Assembly (NCBI RefSeq): GCF_000272105.2
Contig: NZ_AJZD02000112.1
Coordinates: 1 to 44,949, forward strand
Source: Vibrio splendidus 12E03
GTDB taxonomy: Bacteria; Pseudomonadota; Gammaproteobacteria; Enterobacterales; Vibrionaceae
Direction: 5' to 3'
DNA: 44,949 nt
Shown: positions 1 to 8,002 of the stretch, one piece after another
Position numbering within the stretch: the first letter of the stretch is position 1
Layout of the letters: each line of letters begins with the position of its first letter
The notes under the pieces: generated by a model
The model's database searches: none
What the model saw: the letters and a program-made list of their open reading frames with translations, nothing else
What the model was told of the DNA's origin: nothing
Program-made: the position numbers and the translations under genes

Positions 1-1
1 C

Positions 2-238
2 CTTTCTGCGTTTTTCGTGTTTAGTTCGATCATCTCGTTGATTGTTCAAATCCCAATTGGCTTCTTCACCATGCACCACTTAATCATCACCATACCTTTG
101 CTGCCTGCTGCTTGGTTGGGTTACAAAGTGGCATTGATGACGACACAAAGCATCCCTAAAGAGAAGATACGCATTGGTTCATTGCTGCTATGTTCTATCA
201 GTGGCTTTACAGCAATCTGGCAGGGGTTAGCTGGCTAG
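2..238 (+). CDS. TauE/SafE (TSUP) family membrane transporter, C-terminal part
   Basis: The frame is open from the left edge, so only the last ~78 residues of a longer gene are present; the GTG at 17 is probably internal. The visible part has hydrophobic segments around an IPIGFF and an LLPAAWLGYK stretch. The proline/glycine-rich helix followed by a short loop and a final membrane helix resembles the C-terminus of sulfite/sulfonate exporters of the TauE/SafE family, which are integral inner-membrane proteins. The call rests on this tail only. The substrate cannot be inferred, and another multi-helix transporter family is possible. Confidence 0.5.
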   Translation, partial: LSAFFVFSSIISLIVQIPIGFFTMHHLIITIPLLPAAWLGYKVALMTTQSIPKEKIRIGSLLLCSISGFTAIWQGLAG

Positions 239-317
239 TTATTGGCGATAAAGACTGGAAGAAAAAAGACATCTTAAAAACCACAGATCAAACAGCCAAT
301 AGATAAAAGGACGTTCT

Positions 318-680
318 ATGACTTACGACGAATTCAATGCATTCTGTGAATCACTGCCTGCAACCAGCTATGTGATGCAGTGGAATAACTCTCACGTTTG
401 GAAAGTGGGCGGCAAGGTGTTTGCGATTGGTGGTTGGGGGCCGAAAAATGAGCCTGCGTTTATCTTCAAGGCATCCGATCAGAATTTCGACTTTCTCAAA
501 GAAGAGCCGGGCTATAAACCCGCACCCTACTTTGCTTCTCGTGGCATGAAGTGGATTCAGCTTTTTGAGAGCACATCAGAAAGGGATGAGGAACTAAGAT
601 ACTACCTCACTGAGTCACACAGAATTGTGTCTTTGGGGCTTACCAAAAAGAAACAAGCAGAACTCGGGCTCAATCAGTAG
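318..680 (+). CDS. MmcQ/YjbR family protein
   Basis: A 120-residue protein of the usual length for the MmcQ/YjbR family, which has a CyaY-like fold and is often described as DNA-binding, although the cellular role is not settled. Family-like features are the N-terminal YDEFNAFCESLPAT, the VWKVGGKVFAIGGW strand pair, and the C-terminal SRGMKWIQLF segment preceding the helix with YYLTESHRIV. An AAAGGACG ribosome-binding site lies about 6 nt before the ATG. It follows the transporter end by 79 bp on the same strand and might be co-transcribed. No enzyme activity is implied. Confidence 0.8.
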   Translation: MTYDEFNAFCESLPATSYVMQWNNSHVWKVGGKVFAIGGWGPKNEPAFIFKASDQNFDFLKEEPGYKPAPYFASRGMKWIQLFESTSERDEELRYYLTESHRIVSLGLTKKKQAELGLNQ

Positions 681-716
681 CCAGAATCTCTGCTTGTTAA
701 ATATAGAATTATGCAC

Positions 717-792
717 TTCTTAAAAACTTAGGCAGCTCTTAAAACCTTAAGCCTCTCTTAAAAACTTAGGTGACTCTTAAAAACTTGGGCAA
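717..792. repeat. Four tandem copies of a 19-bp repeat
   Basis: Units start at 717, 736, 755 and 774 with consensus CTCTTAAAAACTTAGGcnn. Units differ at one to a few positions. The last copy encodes the end of the PAP2 protein on the minus strand (LPKFLR) and the other three lie just beyond its stop codon. Because 19 is not a multiple of three, each copy is read in a new frame. It looks like tandem duplication of the gene's 3' end. Confidence 0.85.
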
Positions 793-1509
793 TAAAGGTT
801 CTATCTTTTGCGTTGGAATCAGTGGCACCAATAAATACATTAAACCCGCAAAGGCGATAGACGCCGCTAAGTCTTCAGGACGATGCATACCAAGCCAAAC
901 ACGGCTATACGCTACACCACCAGCCCAAGCTAACATGCCACCTACAAGGTAAAAACGCTTCGCTTCTAAGAACAACCCACCAAAGAATGCCAAGCAAACA
1001 CCCACGAAAATCATGTGTCCAGACGGGAATGAATAGTCTGTTTCGCCAAGCCAATGACGTGTTCGCCATTCACTGACCTTATCTTCTACTGACTCAATGG
1101 CCATGTTCTTTTCTTCTAGTGGCAGTTCATAAAACAACTCCGGCATATCAACCACTTCTTGGGTAACTAAGTACTCAGTATATGGGCGTGGACTCTCCGT
1201 TGATGATTTAAGGAATGTCTTTGCTGCAAAGCTTAACACCAATAAAATACCAAGCTGCAAACAAAGACTCACTAGCTTTGCTTTTGAGAACTTTAATGTC
1301 AGGACCAACAAAGAGAGAGTCGCGAGTGTGATTAGGAACCCTTGGTTACCCGCTGAATAAGTCACGAATGTCATCACAGCACCATAGAAAGGCAATACAG
1401 CACTTCCAAGGTCGAAGTCAGATCCAAAGATCAAAAAGGGTACTAGAGAATACAAGCTTAAAACGAGCAGTAATAAGCCTTTGGATTTGTTAGAAAACAG
1501 AGAAGTCAT
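766..1509 (-). CDS. PAP2 family lipid phosphatase, membrane protein
   Basis: A 247-residue integral membrane protein with the full three-part PAP2 acid-phosphatase signature: K-x6-RP (KSSTESPRP, residues 101-109), PSGH (162-165) and SR-x5-H-x3-D (202-213). Several hydrophobic helices surround the motifs, so the active site should face the periplasm. The family removes phosphate from lipid phosphates such as phosphatidylglycerophosphate, phosphatidate or undecaprenyl pyrophosphate; PgpB is the closest general model, but the substrate is unproven. The ATG at 1509 is the first methionine of the frame. The C-terminus falls in a 19-bp tandem repeat, so the last residues may vary between strains. 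It is transcribed away from ribB. Confidence 0.85.
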   Translation of the reverse strand: MTSLFSNKSKGLLLLVLSLYSLVPFLIFGSDFDLGSAVLPFYGAVMTFVTYSAGNQGFLITLATLSLLVLTLKFSKAKLVSLCLQLGILLVLSFAAKTFLKSSTESPRPYTEYLVTQEVVDMPELFYELPLEEKNMAIESVEDKVSEWRTRHWLGETDYSFPSGHMIFVGVCLAFFGGLFLEAKRFYLVGGMLAWAGGVAYSRVWLGMHRPEDLAASIAFAGLMYLLVPLIPTQKIEPLLPKFLRVT

Positions 1510-1888
1510 GGCTAAGATCTTTGAGATAAAGTGGTCGGATGCTATCGCAGCTTAGCATCGCCAATATCAATTTTATGTCAAAACGGTCAGTAAGCCGTCA
1601 TGGTGTAACAATAATCGATTAAGGGGCCTCTTGAGTATTGAGCTGATGAACTGTCACTTCATCACCAATAATACAGACCATCCACTTGTGCACATATAGA
1701 CATCAAAACCCACTAAACATAACCTGCGCCCGACTAAACACCACACGCCAAGGTCTGCCGATAAAGTGAACACTTACCTGATTATAAAGGCAGAATCTGA
1801 AAAACTTTGCTGTCAGTCCTTTAAATCCACTATCGAAAGGATTACCATCTGGTCTGCTTTCAAAGCAAAACAAATTATTAATTTTTAT
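1510..1888. other. Intergenic region between PAP2 gene and FMN riboswitch
   Basis: This stretch must hold the divergent promoters of the PAP2 gene and ribB. I see no convincing pair of -35/-10 boxes, and the open frame at 1766-2047 runs straight through the riboswitch, so I do not consider it a gene. Confidence 0.5.
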
Positions 1889-2031
1889 TCTCAGGGCGGG
1901 GCGAAATTCCCCACCGGCGGTATGTCCTTAGCAAAATCTAAAGATAAGCCCGCGAGCGCTCGATTCGTCGAGGTCAGCAGATCTGGTGAGATGCCAGAGC
2001 CGACGGTTATAGTCCGGATGAGAGAGAATGG
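1889..2031 (+). promoter_or_regulatory. FMN riboswitch (RFN element)
   Basis: Conserved RFN blocks are present in order: TCTCAGGGCGGGGCGAAATT, CCCCACCGGCGGTAT, AGCCCGCGAGCGC, then GATCTGGTGAGATGCCAGAG, CCGACGGTTATAGTC and CGGATGAGAGAGAA. It lies about 190 nt before ribB on the same strand. RFN elements bind flavin mononucleotide and lower expression of riboflavin genes. Downstream, 2048-2057 (GTTGGAAAGG) can pair with CCTCCAAC near 2081, and GCACCT (2059) with GGGTGC (2095-2100) just before a T-rich stretch. These two pairings exclude each other, as expected of an expression platform; the folding is inferred by eye. Confidence 0.95.
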
Positions 2032-2218
2032 AAACACACTCGTTTAAGTTGGAAAGGCGCACCTATCTATTGGGTTGATGCCTCCAACTCAGACGGGTGC
2101 ATTTCGTTTTGGATAAAACCATAATGAGCTAAAGCCTCTTGTAATGAGTAGGCTTTGTCGTGCTCGGTTGAGATCCCTCATACAGCCCTGATTCTGGTGA
2201 TATTTTAGGAGTTTAACC

Positions 2219-2875
2219 ATGAATCAGTCTTCACTACTTGCCGAATTTGGCGAACCAATCACTCGCGTTGAAAACGCACTGCAAGCTCTACGCGAAGGTC
2301 GTGGCGTACTGCTACTTGACGATGAAGATCGTGAGAACGAAGGCGACATCATCTACTCAGTAGAACACCTGACGAATGCTCAAATGGCGCTTATGATCCG
2401 TGAATGCAGCGGCATTGTGTGCCTGTGTCTAACTGACGAGCAAGCAAACCAACTTGAACTTCCACCTATGGTTGTTGATAACAACAGCGCAAACCAAACT
2501 GCGTTCACCGTCACTATCGAAGCAAAAGTTGGCGTAACAACAGGTGTTTCTGCCGCTGACCGTGTAACAACGATCAAGACAGCTGCCAACCCAACAGCTA
2601 AGCCTACTGACCTTGCTCGCCCTGGCCACGTATTCCCGTTACGCGCGCGTAAAGGTGGTGTACTTGCTCGCCGTGGTCACACAGAAGGTACTGTGGATCT
2701 TATGCAAATGGCTGGTCTTCAATCAGCTGGCGTACTGTGTGAAGTAACCAACCCAGACGGCACAATGGCAAAAGCGCCAGAGATCGTTGCTTTCGGCAAA
2801 CTACACAACATGCCAGTACTGACCATTGAAGATATGGTGATGTACCGCACTGAGTTCGATCTTAAGCTTGCGTAA
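2219..2875 (+). CDS. ribB: 3,4-dihydroxy-2-butanone 4-phosphate synthase
   Basis: A 218-residue single-domain enzyme that converts ribulose 5-phosphate to 3,4-dihydroxy-2-butanone 4-phosphate plus formate in riboflavin synthesis, in the cytoplasm. The acidic loop [10 protein letters not shown] (residues 34-43), which binds Mg2+ and substrate, and the ARRGHTEGT motif are intact. The length matches stand-alone RibB and there is no GTP cyclohydrolase II domain as in RibBA fusions. TAGGAG sits 7 nt before the ATG. The FMN riboswitch upstream makes flavin feedback control almost certain. It stands alone, with its own terminator, away from any rib operon in this window. Confidence 0.97.
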   Translation: MNQSSLLAEFGEPITRVENALQALREGRGVLLLDDEDRENEGDIIYSVEHLTNAQMALMIRECSGIVCLCLTDEQANQLELPPMVVDNNSANQTAFTVTIEAKVGVTTGVSAADRVTTIKTAANPTAKPTDLARPGHVFPLRARKGGVLARRGHTEGTVDLMQMAGLQSAGVLCEVTNPDGTMAKAPEIVAFGKLHNMPVLTIEDMVMYRTEFDLKLA

Positions 2876-2934
2876 CGTTTAGTGCTAAACGCTTCTTAGC
2901 ACTTAAGCTAACGAAACTCAGAAATGAACATTGA

Positions 2935-3000
2935 AAGGCCTCACTCTTACTGCTTTTTCTAGTTAAAAGTATATAAAGGGTGAGGCCTTCTTCATTTCCT
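2935..3000 (+). terminator. Probable rho-independent terminator of ribB
   Basis: AAGGCCTCAC (2935-2944) pairs with GTGAGGCCTT (2980-2989), followed by a T-rich CTTCATTT. The loop is long, with further pairing possible inside it. Confidence 0.65.
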
Positions 3001-3161
3001 ACACTGAAATCTAAGTTCCATCTCCCCACCGGCGACTAACCTCTCAAAAAATCCTGCAAAACATGAGAAACATTCACTCGAATGGTGAACTCATGCACCA
3101 TAATTGATCATCCATAATTATAGATAAATCATAAGCAACTGAAATATAACATTTATTTATT

Positions 3162-3178
3162 TTGGCACGGTGCCTGCA
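3162..3178 (+). promoter_or_regulatory. Sigma-54 (-24/-12) promoter
   Basis: TTGGCACGGTGCCTGCA has GG at 3164-3165 and GC at 3176-3177, exactly 10 nt apart, and matches the TGGCACG-N4-(T)TGCA consensus at all but one of the defining positions. It is 40 nt upstream of the next start codon in the right orientation. Confidence 0.85.
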
Positions 3179-3216
3179 CTACCACTAAGTAGGTATACAA
3201 ATATTAGGAGTTGAAT

Positions 3217-4065
3217 ATGTTTGTAGTTATTTCAGTGGGTTTATCCCTATTAGTACTTGCGGCCCTGTTTCATTTCTCAAGGAAGAGACAAACAGCGCTA
3301 TCACACCGGTTTGAAACCTTAGTTCTGCTTAGAGAATTATTGTTGTTATCACGCAAACACCGCGCAGCAACGCATTACGCTCTAGCATATAAATTGTCTA
3401 GTGAGTCGATTCGCAAAGTGAACGAGATTTACGACAACATACTTGAAGTCTCTGAGCTGCTTCAGTCCCATGTGTCGTTTGATAGCCGCCCTATGTATCG
3501 CATCTATCACCTCAAGCTCATCGCCATGCACAGTGACTGGCAAAACCGTAGCTTGGTGCGTAACCAATCGATTCATGGCAAAACGATACGTCACAGCATG
3601 TTCTTAATGGATGAAGTGATGATCATCTGGCTGATTCAGTCTGAACGAGAAGACATGAGCCGTGAGTATCACATGAATTGGCAACAGATCTTAGACTGCA
3701 TGGAGATCCTGACCAAGTTACGCATGTGCATACCTGATATGGAGAAGCCTGAGGAGTACGCGAGATTCAAATTCTACGCATCTCAAACACACCGCAAACT
3801 TAACCAATTATCGATTATCTGCCCTATCAGCAGTGGATCTCCCATTTGCACACGTGCGATGCATGCACTCACCGAGATCGCATCAAGTACTGAAGCAACC
3901 CAACCAGCAGATAGCATGTACGAATTAACCAGTGATATATCTACTGTGGTATCGCAAGTTTACGACCAAGTATTATCCGACATCACTAGAAACTTGTATC
4001 AGCCTTTACCAGACGTAAACGAAAAGGTGATAAATACCCGATTATCCGTACATCATTACATGTAA
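3217..4065 (+). CDS. Membrane-anchored protein of unknown function, sigma-54 driven
   Basis: I do not recognise this 282-residue protein. The start at 3217 is chosen because AGGAG (3206-3210) would be far too close to the earlier in-frame TTG at 3211. The first ~20 residues form a single membrane anchor (FVVISVGLSLLVLAALFHF) followed by basic SRKR, so the rest should be cytoplasmic. The remainder looks largely helical. The segment RELLLLSRKHRAATHYAL faintly recalls the ER-G-S core helix of NIT (nitrate/nitrite-sensing) domains, but without the usual glycine, so this is only a lead. No catalytic motif is visible. It is a single-gene unit, with a sigma-54 promoter before it and a terminator after it, which implies control by an enhancer-binding protein encoded elsewhere. 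Confidence 0.75.
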   Translation: MFVVISVGLSLLVLAALFHFSRKRQTALSHRFETLVLLRELLLLSRKHRAATHYALAYKLSSESIRKVNEIYDNILEVSELLQSHVSFDSRPMYRIYHLKLIAMHSDWQNRSLVRNQSIHGKTIRHSMFLMDEVMIIWLIQSEREDMSREYHMNWQQILDCMEILTKLRMCIPDMEKPEEYARFKFYASQTHRKLNQLSIICPISSGSPICTRAMHALTEIASSTEATQPADSMYELTSDISTVVSQVYDQVLSDITRNLYQPLPDVNEKVINTRLSVHHYM

Positions 4066-4112
4066 AGACTTCGTGAGAGGAGAGCGTGCTGGAACTCTGA
4101 ATTATTGAGTTC

Positions 4113-4149
4113 AAATCCGATATCACCATTGATATCGGATTTTTGTATT
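4113..4149 (+). terminator. Rho-independent terminator
   Basis: AAATCCGATATC and GATATCGGATTT form a 12-bp stem with a 6-nt loop, followed by TTTGTATTT. Confidence 0.9.
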
Positions 4150-4194
4150 TATGAGTTTTAAAAATTCTATTGCTATATCATTGCCTATGAAGTT

Positions 4195-5091
4195 TCAAAC
4201 ATCCCCAGACTTGATATCGCTAGACCAAACCTCGGCAGCAAAATCTATGAACTGACGCACAACCGGCAGCTGATAACTACGAGACAAATACACCGCCCAC
4301 AGCACACTACTCGGTGAAACAAAATCATCCAAAATTCGTTTCAATTTGCCATCCGCAATCAGTGGATTGGCTAAATCACAGGGCAATCGAACAACCCCTT
4401 TACCATGCTGTGCAGCGCGGGTTAATACCCCAACATCATTAGCTTTGATAGTGCCCGACACCTCAACAGAAAAGTGCTGATTATCCTTAACGAAATCCCA
4501 CTTAGAAACACTCAAATGGCGAAAACAATTGTGCTGTCGAAGCTCGTCGACTGTTTTAGGTTCACCATGTTTGTCTAAATAAGCTTGCGATGCACACACC
4601 ACCGAATCAATTTCCATTAGCTTTCGAGCAATCAAACTATCGTCAGGTTGATCGGTATAGCGCAGCGCAATATCGATTCTGTCGTCCACCAGCTGAGCAA
4701 AACGGTCAGAAGCAAAAAGTTCTACCGTGATATTGGGATGAAGCTCTGTGAACTGTTCAACCACATCCAATAACATGTGCTGAGTTAAACCAATCGGAGC
4801 AGCAATTCGAATCACACCTGAAAGAGCATCGGTTTGATTCAGTGCGGTCACTTCTAACTCCGCCGTTTCATGGAGTATTTTCTCGCAGCGCTGTAAGGCA
4901 ATCTCTCCTGTCGCGGTCAAACTCACCTTACGAGTGGTTCTGTGCAACAACCGCTGTTTTAGCCACCCTTCGATCTCTTGAACATGGCGTGAAACCTGTA
5001 AACGGCTCATATCCAAATGCTCAGCTGCTTGAGTGAAGCTGGCACAATTTGCGACTTCAACAAAGCTACGCATCGCCGTCAATCTATCCAT
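4195..5091 (-). CDS. LysR family transcriptional regulator
   Basis: A 298-residue LysR regulator starting MDRLTAMRSFVEVANCASFT; the frame extends 18 codons further upstream, but that extension lacks a ribosome-binding site, whereas AAGGA precedes this ATG. The N-terminal winged helix-turn-helix is clear (FTQAAEHLDMSRLQVSRHVQ) and is followed by the usual substrate-binding-like effector domain. The [17 protein letters not shown] segment is typical of the group that controls neighbouring oxidoreductases (LysR type AaeR/DmlR-like). It is divergent from the NAD(P)-binding protein gene at 5246, with a 154-bp shared control region, so that gene is its likely target. The effector is unknown. Confidence 0.92.
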   Translation of the reverse strand: MDRLTAMRSFVEVANCASFTQAAEHLDMSRLQVSRHVQEIEGWLKQRLLHRTTRKVSLTATGEIALQRCEKILHETAELEVTALNQTDALSGVIRIAAPIGLTQHMLLDVVEQFTELHPNITVELFASDRFAQLVDDRIDIALRYTDQPDDSLIARKLMEIDSVVCASQAYLDKHGEPKTVDELRQHNCFRHLSVSKWDFVKDNQHFSVEVSGTIKANDVGVLTRAAQHGKGVVRLPCDLANPLIADGKLKRILDDFVSPSSVLWAVYLSRSYQLPVVRQFIDFAAEVWSSDIKSGDV

Positions 5092-5245
5092 CACACTTTT
5101 CCTTATCCACTGAACTAAGCCTATTAGATAACTATATAGATACAATCTACATCATTTTACGATATTTATCGCAATATAGTGAGCTATTAGACTGCAATGG
5201 CTGTCGAGAAACAGACTCAATAAATTAGATAATTGGAGAGACATT

Positions 5246-5884
5246 ATGAAAATTGCATTATTAGGCGCATCAGGTTGGATTGGTAGTCACATTGCTCAAG
5301 AAGCTCAATCTCGTGGTCACGACGTGGTTGCTGTAGTAAGAGATGCAAGCAAAGTAGAAACCAAAGGTGTTGAGGTTCGTTCATTTGATTTACAAGATGA
5401 AGCCGCAAATCTAGCAAGCGCACTATCCGGCGTTGATGCAGTAATCACTTCGATTGGCGGACGTGCTTTGGGCAATCACGACATCGTAAAAAACACTGCG
5501 ACTAAATTGCTGGAAACATTACCGAGCATTGGTATCGAGCGCCTACTTTGGGTTGGCGGTGCAGGCTCATTAGAAGTGGCGCCAAACATTCCGTTAGTTA
5601 CTGTTCCTGACTTCCCTGCGGATTACAAAAACGAAGCGCTAGCACAGGGCGAAGCGCTTGAAGTGTTCAGACAATCTGATAACGAAGTTAACTGGACGTT
5701 CATTAGCCCTGCAGCAGAAATCTTCCCGGGCGATAAGCTATCAACCTACCGCACTGGTGGTGATCAACTGCTCACCGACGAAGATGGCAACAGCAAAATA
5801 TCCGTCAGCGATTACGCCATTGCGATGATTGATGAACTAGAAGCTGGCAAGTTCCCGCGTCAACGTATTGGTGTCGCTTACTAG
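5246..5884 (+). CDS. NAD(P)H-binding atypical SDR-type protein
   Basis: A 212-residue Rossmann-fold protein with the dinucleotide-binding loop GASGWIG at residues 7-13 and the atypical-SDR layout of the NAD(P)H-binding family PF13460 (NmrA/SDR_a5-like): a short chain, ALSGVDAVITSIGG after the fourth strand, LLWVGGAGSLEV, and WTFISPAAEIFPGD in the later half. These proteins are often annotated as putative NADH-flavin reductases or redox-sensing proteins; no substrate can be assigned. GGAGAG lies 8 nt before the ATG. It is divergent from the LysR gene at 4195-5091, a common pairing for induced detoxification reductases. Confidence 0.85.
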   Translation: MKIALLGASGWIGSHIAQEAQSRGHDVVAVVRDASKVETKGVEVRSFDLQDEAANLASALSGVDAVITSIGGRALGNHDIVKNTATKLLETLPSIGIERLLWVGGAGSLEVAPNIPLVTVPDFPADYKNEALAQGEALEVFRQSDNEVNWTFISPAAEIFPGDKLSTYRTGGDQLLTDEDGNSKISVSDYAIAMIDELEAGKFPRQRIGVAY

Positions 5885-5904
5885 TCTGCCCATATGTGAA
5901 AATT

Positions 5905-5940
5905 GAAAAAGCCGATTGCTCAAAGCAATGCGGCTTTTTC
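5905..5940. terminator. Bidirectional rho-independent terminator
   Basis: GAAAAAGCCGATTGCT and AGCAATGCGGCTTTTTC form a near-perfect hairpin with A- and T-tracts on both sides, between two convergent genes. Confidence 0.92.
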
Positions 5941-5961
5941 ATCTTTATATGGAGCATTCCT

Positions 5962-6615
5962 CTAATCCAATGGCAAGTGCCCCGTTTTCACGAGGATAAC
6001 GGTCTCTTCTTCCACATATGGAAAATGCTCGCTCATATGAGGGCTGCGCATCCATGTGTGTTTTGGATACTCGCCATGTTCATCTTTAAAGGTGCCAGAC
6101 AACACAAAGATCTCTTCACCGCCAAAGTGACGATGCGGCTGAAAACGTTCACCAACTGGCCACTTAACTAAAGCGACATGCTCGCGTTCGAATTCATGCA
6201 GTGGCATCACTTGTAAACCGCCGATACCTGCAAGCCATTCCGTTTCTAGCGTATTGATACGAACTTGAGTTAAGTCTCTCGCATCAAACTGATTAAGCTT
6301 AACCAAGATCGTACAGCCATTTTTGCTTGATGGGGAGTGCGCGCTGCCCGGCGGATTACGGATATAAGTGCCTGCAGGGAAGTCTCCTGTTTCATCAGAG
6401 AATACACCGTCTAACACGAAGATCTCTTCGCCTTGCGGATGCGGATGCTCAGAAAACGAAGATTCAGGATCGTACTTCACCACACTGGTCGTGTGGCCCG
6501 ATTCTTTCTCTTCTCTTTCTAGCGGCTTACGCCATACCCCTTTGGCAGGGCTTGCAATCCAATCTAATGATTCGGTTTCAATAACCAGTTTCTTTGAAAA
6601 GTCCATGTTGAACAT
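5962..6615 (-). CDS. Bicupin protein, ChrR-like cupin domains
   Basis: A 217-residue protein made of two similar cupin halves. Each carries the metal-binding cupin pattern: H57-P-H59 with GEEIFVLDG, and H161-R-H163 with GGEEIFVLSG. Each is followed by a second-motif stretch ending in a histidine (PPGSAH and SPHMSEH). The halves resemble the ChrR-type cupin that binds zinc in anti-sigma factors, but there is no anti-sigma N-terminal domain here, so this is more likely a free-standing metal-dependent enzyme or sensor. The ATG at 6615 has AAGG 8 nt upstream; a second ATG three codons later is possible. It ends at the shared terminator with the convergent NAD(P)-binding gene. Confidence 0.85.
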   Translation of the reverse strand: MFNMDFSKKLVIETESLDWIASPAKGVWRKPLEREEKESGHTTSVVKYDPESSFSEHPHPQGEEIFVLDGVFSDETGDFPAGTYIRNPPGSAHSPSSKNGCTILVKLNQFDARDLTQVRINTLETEWLAGIGGLQVMPLHEFEREHVALVKWPVGERFQPHRHFGGEEIFVLSGTFKDEHGEYPKHTWMRSPHMSEHFPYVEEETVILVKTGHLPLD

Positions 6616-6750
6616 AATGGCGACCTTACTCTTGTTATCGTTTTAATTATTATTGTTGTCTTTCTAGTTTCTATTCTACGCGAATACTCATCAAGGAGGC
6701 CATCTCGCTGCTATTTTGCCTACGCGACAGCCACCTAAAAAGAATCCTAA

Positions 6751-7518
6751 TTAATTGCGACCAGCAATCACACCGCCATCAACATCCCAGATTGCACCCG
6801 TTACCCAATCAGCACTGTCTGACAATAAGAAAGAGATGCTATTAGCGATGTCTTTCGGCAAACCTACTCGACCAATAGGGTGGAACGCGTTGAAGCCTTC
6901 TAACGCTTGATCCACTTCTTCCGGTTTAATGAAAGATTCGTAAATCGGCGTTTTAACCACAGCCGGGGAAACCGCATTCACGCGAATGTTATGCTCAGCC
7001 AGTTCCATTGCCATGTGTTGTGTTAATGCGTGCAGGCCAGCTTTAGCCATTGAATAGGCAGAAGATGGCGTCGCTTTGATTGCTTGCTTACCCCACATAG
7101 AACCAACGTTAACCACACTGCCACCGCCGTTCTTGATCATCAATTTGCTTATCGCTTGAGTGATGAAGAAGGTTGCTTTATTCAGCTGCATATATTGCTC
7201 GTAATCAGATTCTTGGTGCTCAATAAACGCCTTAGGGTTGAAGTAGCCAGCCGCATTAACAAGGTAACCAATACCCTCTTCAAGCGACTCTAGATGCGCG
7301 ATAAGATTCGACACACTTGCATCATCATAAAGGTTAGCTTGCCAACCAGAGGCGTGGCCTAGTGATTGCAGTTCTGACACCGCTTTATCTAACTTAGTTG
7401 GGTTATTGCCTACAACCAACACATGGATGTTTTGAGCGACTAACTGCTTCGCTGTTTCAAAGCCCATACCGCTTGTGCCACCGATTACTACTGCAATACC
7501 ATTTTTAGTGAAGTTCAT
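6751..7518 (-). CDS. SDR family oxidoreductase
   Basis: A 255-residue classical short-chain dehydrogenase/reductase with cofactor loop GGTSGMG (residues 13-19), NAAG after the fourth strand, catalytic YSMAK and a C-terminal DVDGG. The start at 7518 is preferred because GGAGATAAC directly precedes it; the frame continues 24 codons upstream without a good site. The substrate is not predictable. It is divergent from the HxlR-type regulator at 7624, with an inverted repeat between them, so it is probably repressed or induced by that regulator in response to a reactive compound. Confidence 0.93.
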   Translation of the reverse strand: MNFTKNGIAVVIGGTSGMGFETAKQLVAQNIHVLVVGNNPTKLDKAVSELQSLGHASGWQANLYDDASVSNLIAHLESLEEGIGYLVNAAGYFNPKAFIEHQESDYEQYMQLNKATFFITQAISKLMIKNGGGSVVNVGSMWGKQAIKATPSSAYSMAKAGLHALTQHMAMELAEHNIRVNAVSPAVVKTPIYESFIKPEEVDQALEGFNAFHPIGRVGLPKDIANSISFLLSDSADWVTGAIWDVDGGVIAGRN

Positions 7519-7581
7519 TTTGTTATCTCCTAAGTCATGTGAACGTGGTAATCTTAGGCTTTGAACTAACACTATGAATAG

Positions 7582-7610
7582 TAAGTACAAATCGGTTAGG
7601 TAGGTACTTA
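7582..7610. promoter_or_regulatory. Inverted repeat between SDR and HxlR genes, candidate operator
   Basis: TAAGTAC (7582-7588) and GTACTTA (7604-7610) form a 7-bp perfect inverted repeat separated by 15 bp. A further GTAC occurs at 7614. It lies in the 105-bp divergent control region, where an HxlR-type dimer would be expected to bind. Binding is an inference. Confidence 0.5.
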
Positions 7611-7623
7611 TTGGTACATCTTT

Positions 7624-7962
7624 ATGAAAAATCAGGAAAACTTTTTTTCAAGAAAATCAGCACCAGAACGTTCCGCTCGTATGGTAGAAACCATCTACGG
7701 CTGTAAATGGTCGCTAACAGTTTACCAATTATTGGCAAATGGCATTAATCGCCCCGGTGAAATGGTACGTTCGGTCGAAGGGTTATCGACTAAGGTACTG
7801 AATGAATGTTTGAAGCGAAATGTGGAGTTCGGGATTTTAGATAAGCAAATGTTCAACGAACTGCCACCAAGAGTTGAGTATCAGGTAACGCCTTTTGGTG
7901 AGAAGTTTTTACTGATTCTGGATCAACTGGAAAGCCTGCAAAACGAAATCGACGAGATGTAA
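7624..7962 (+). CDS. HxlR family winged-helix regulator
   Basis: A 112-residue protein with the HxlR layout: [15 protein letters not shown] in place of the usual GGKW helix start, [20 protein letters not shown] as recognition region, and [17 protein letters not shown] as the wing and final helix. HxlR proteins bind DNA as dimers and often sense electrophiles or aldehydes through a cysteine. The usual N-terminal cysteine is absent, but one sits in GCKW. It is divergent from the SDR gene, which is its likely target. Confidence 0.9.
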   Translation: MKNQENFFSRKSAPERSARMVETIYGCKWSLTVYQLLANGINRPGEMVRSVEGLSTKVLNECLKRNVEFGILDKQMFNELPPRVEYQVTPFGEKFLLILDQLESLQNEIDEM

Positions 7963-8002
7963 ACCAAACCAGTCAAACGAATAGCAGACACAGCAAAAAC
8001 AA

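Noticed and set aside
1766..2047. A 93-residue open frame before ribB
   Set aside because: It runs through the FMN riboswitch, whose RNA structure explains the sequence conservation, and has no supporting start site.
5896..6171. Plus-strand frame over the bicupin gene
   Set aside because: It overlaps the terminator and is antisense to a gene with clear cupin motifs.
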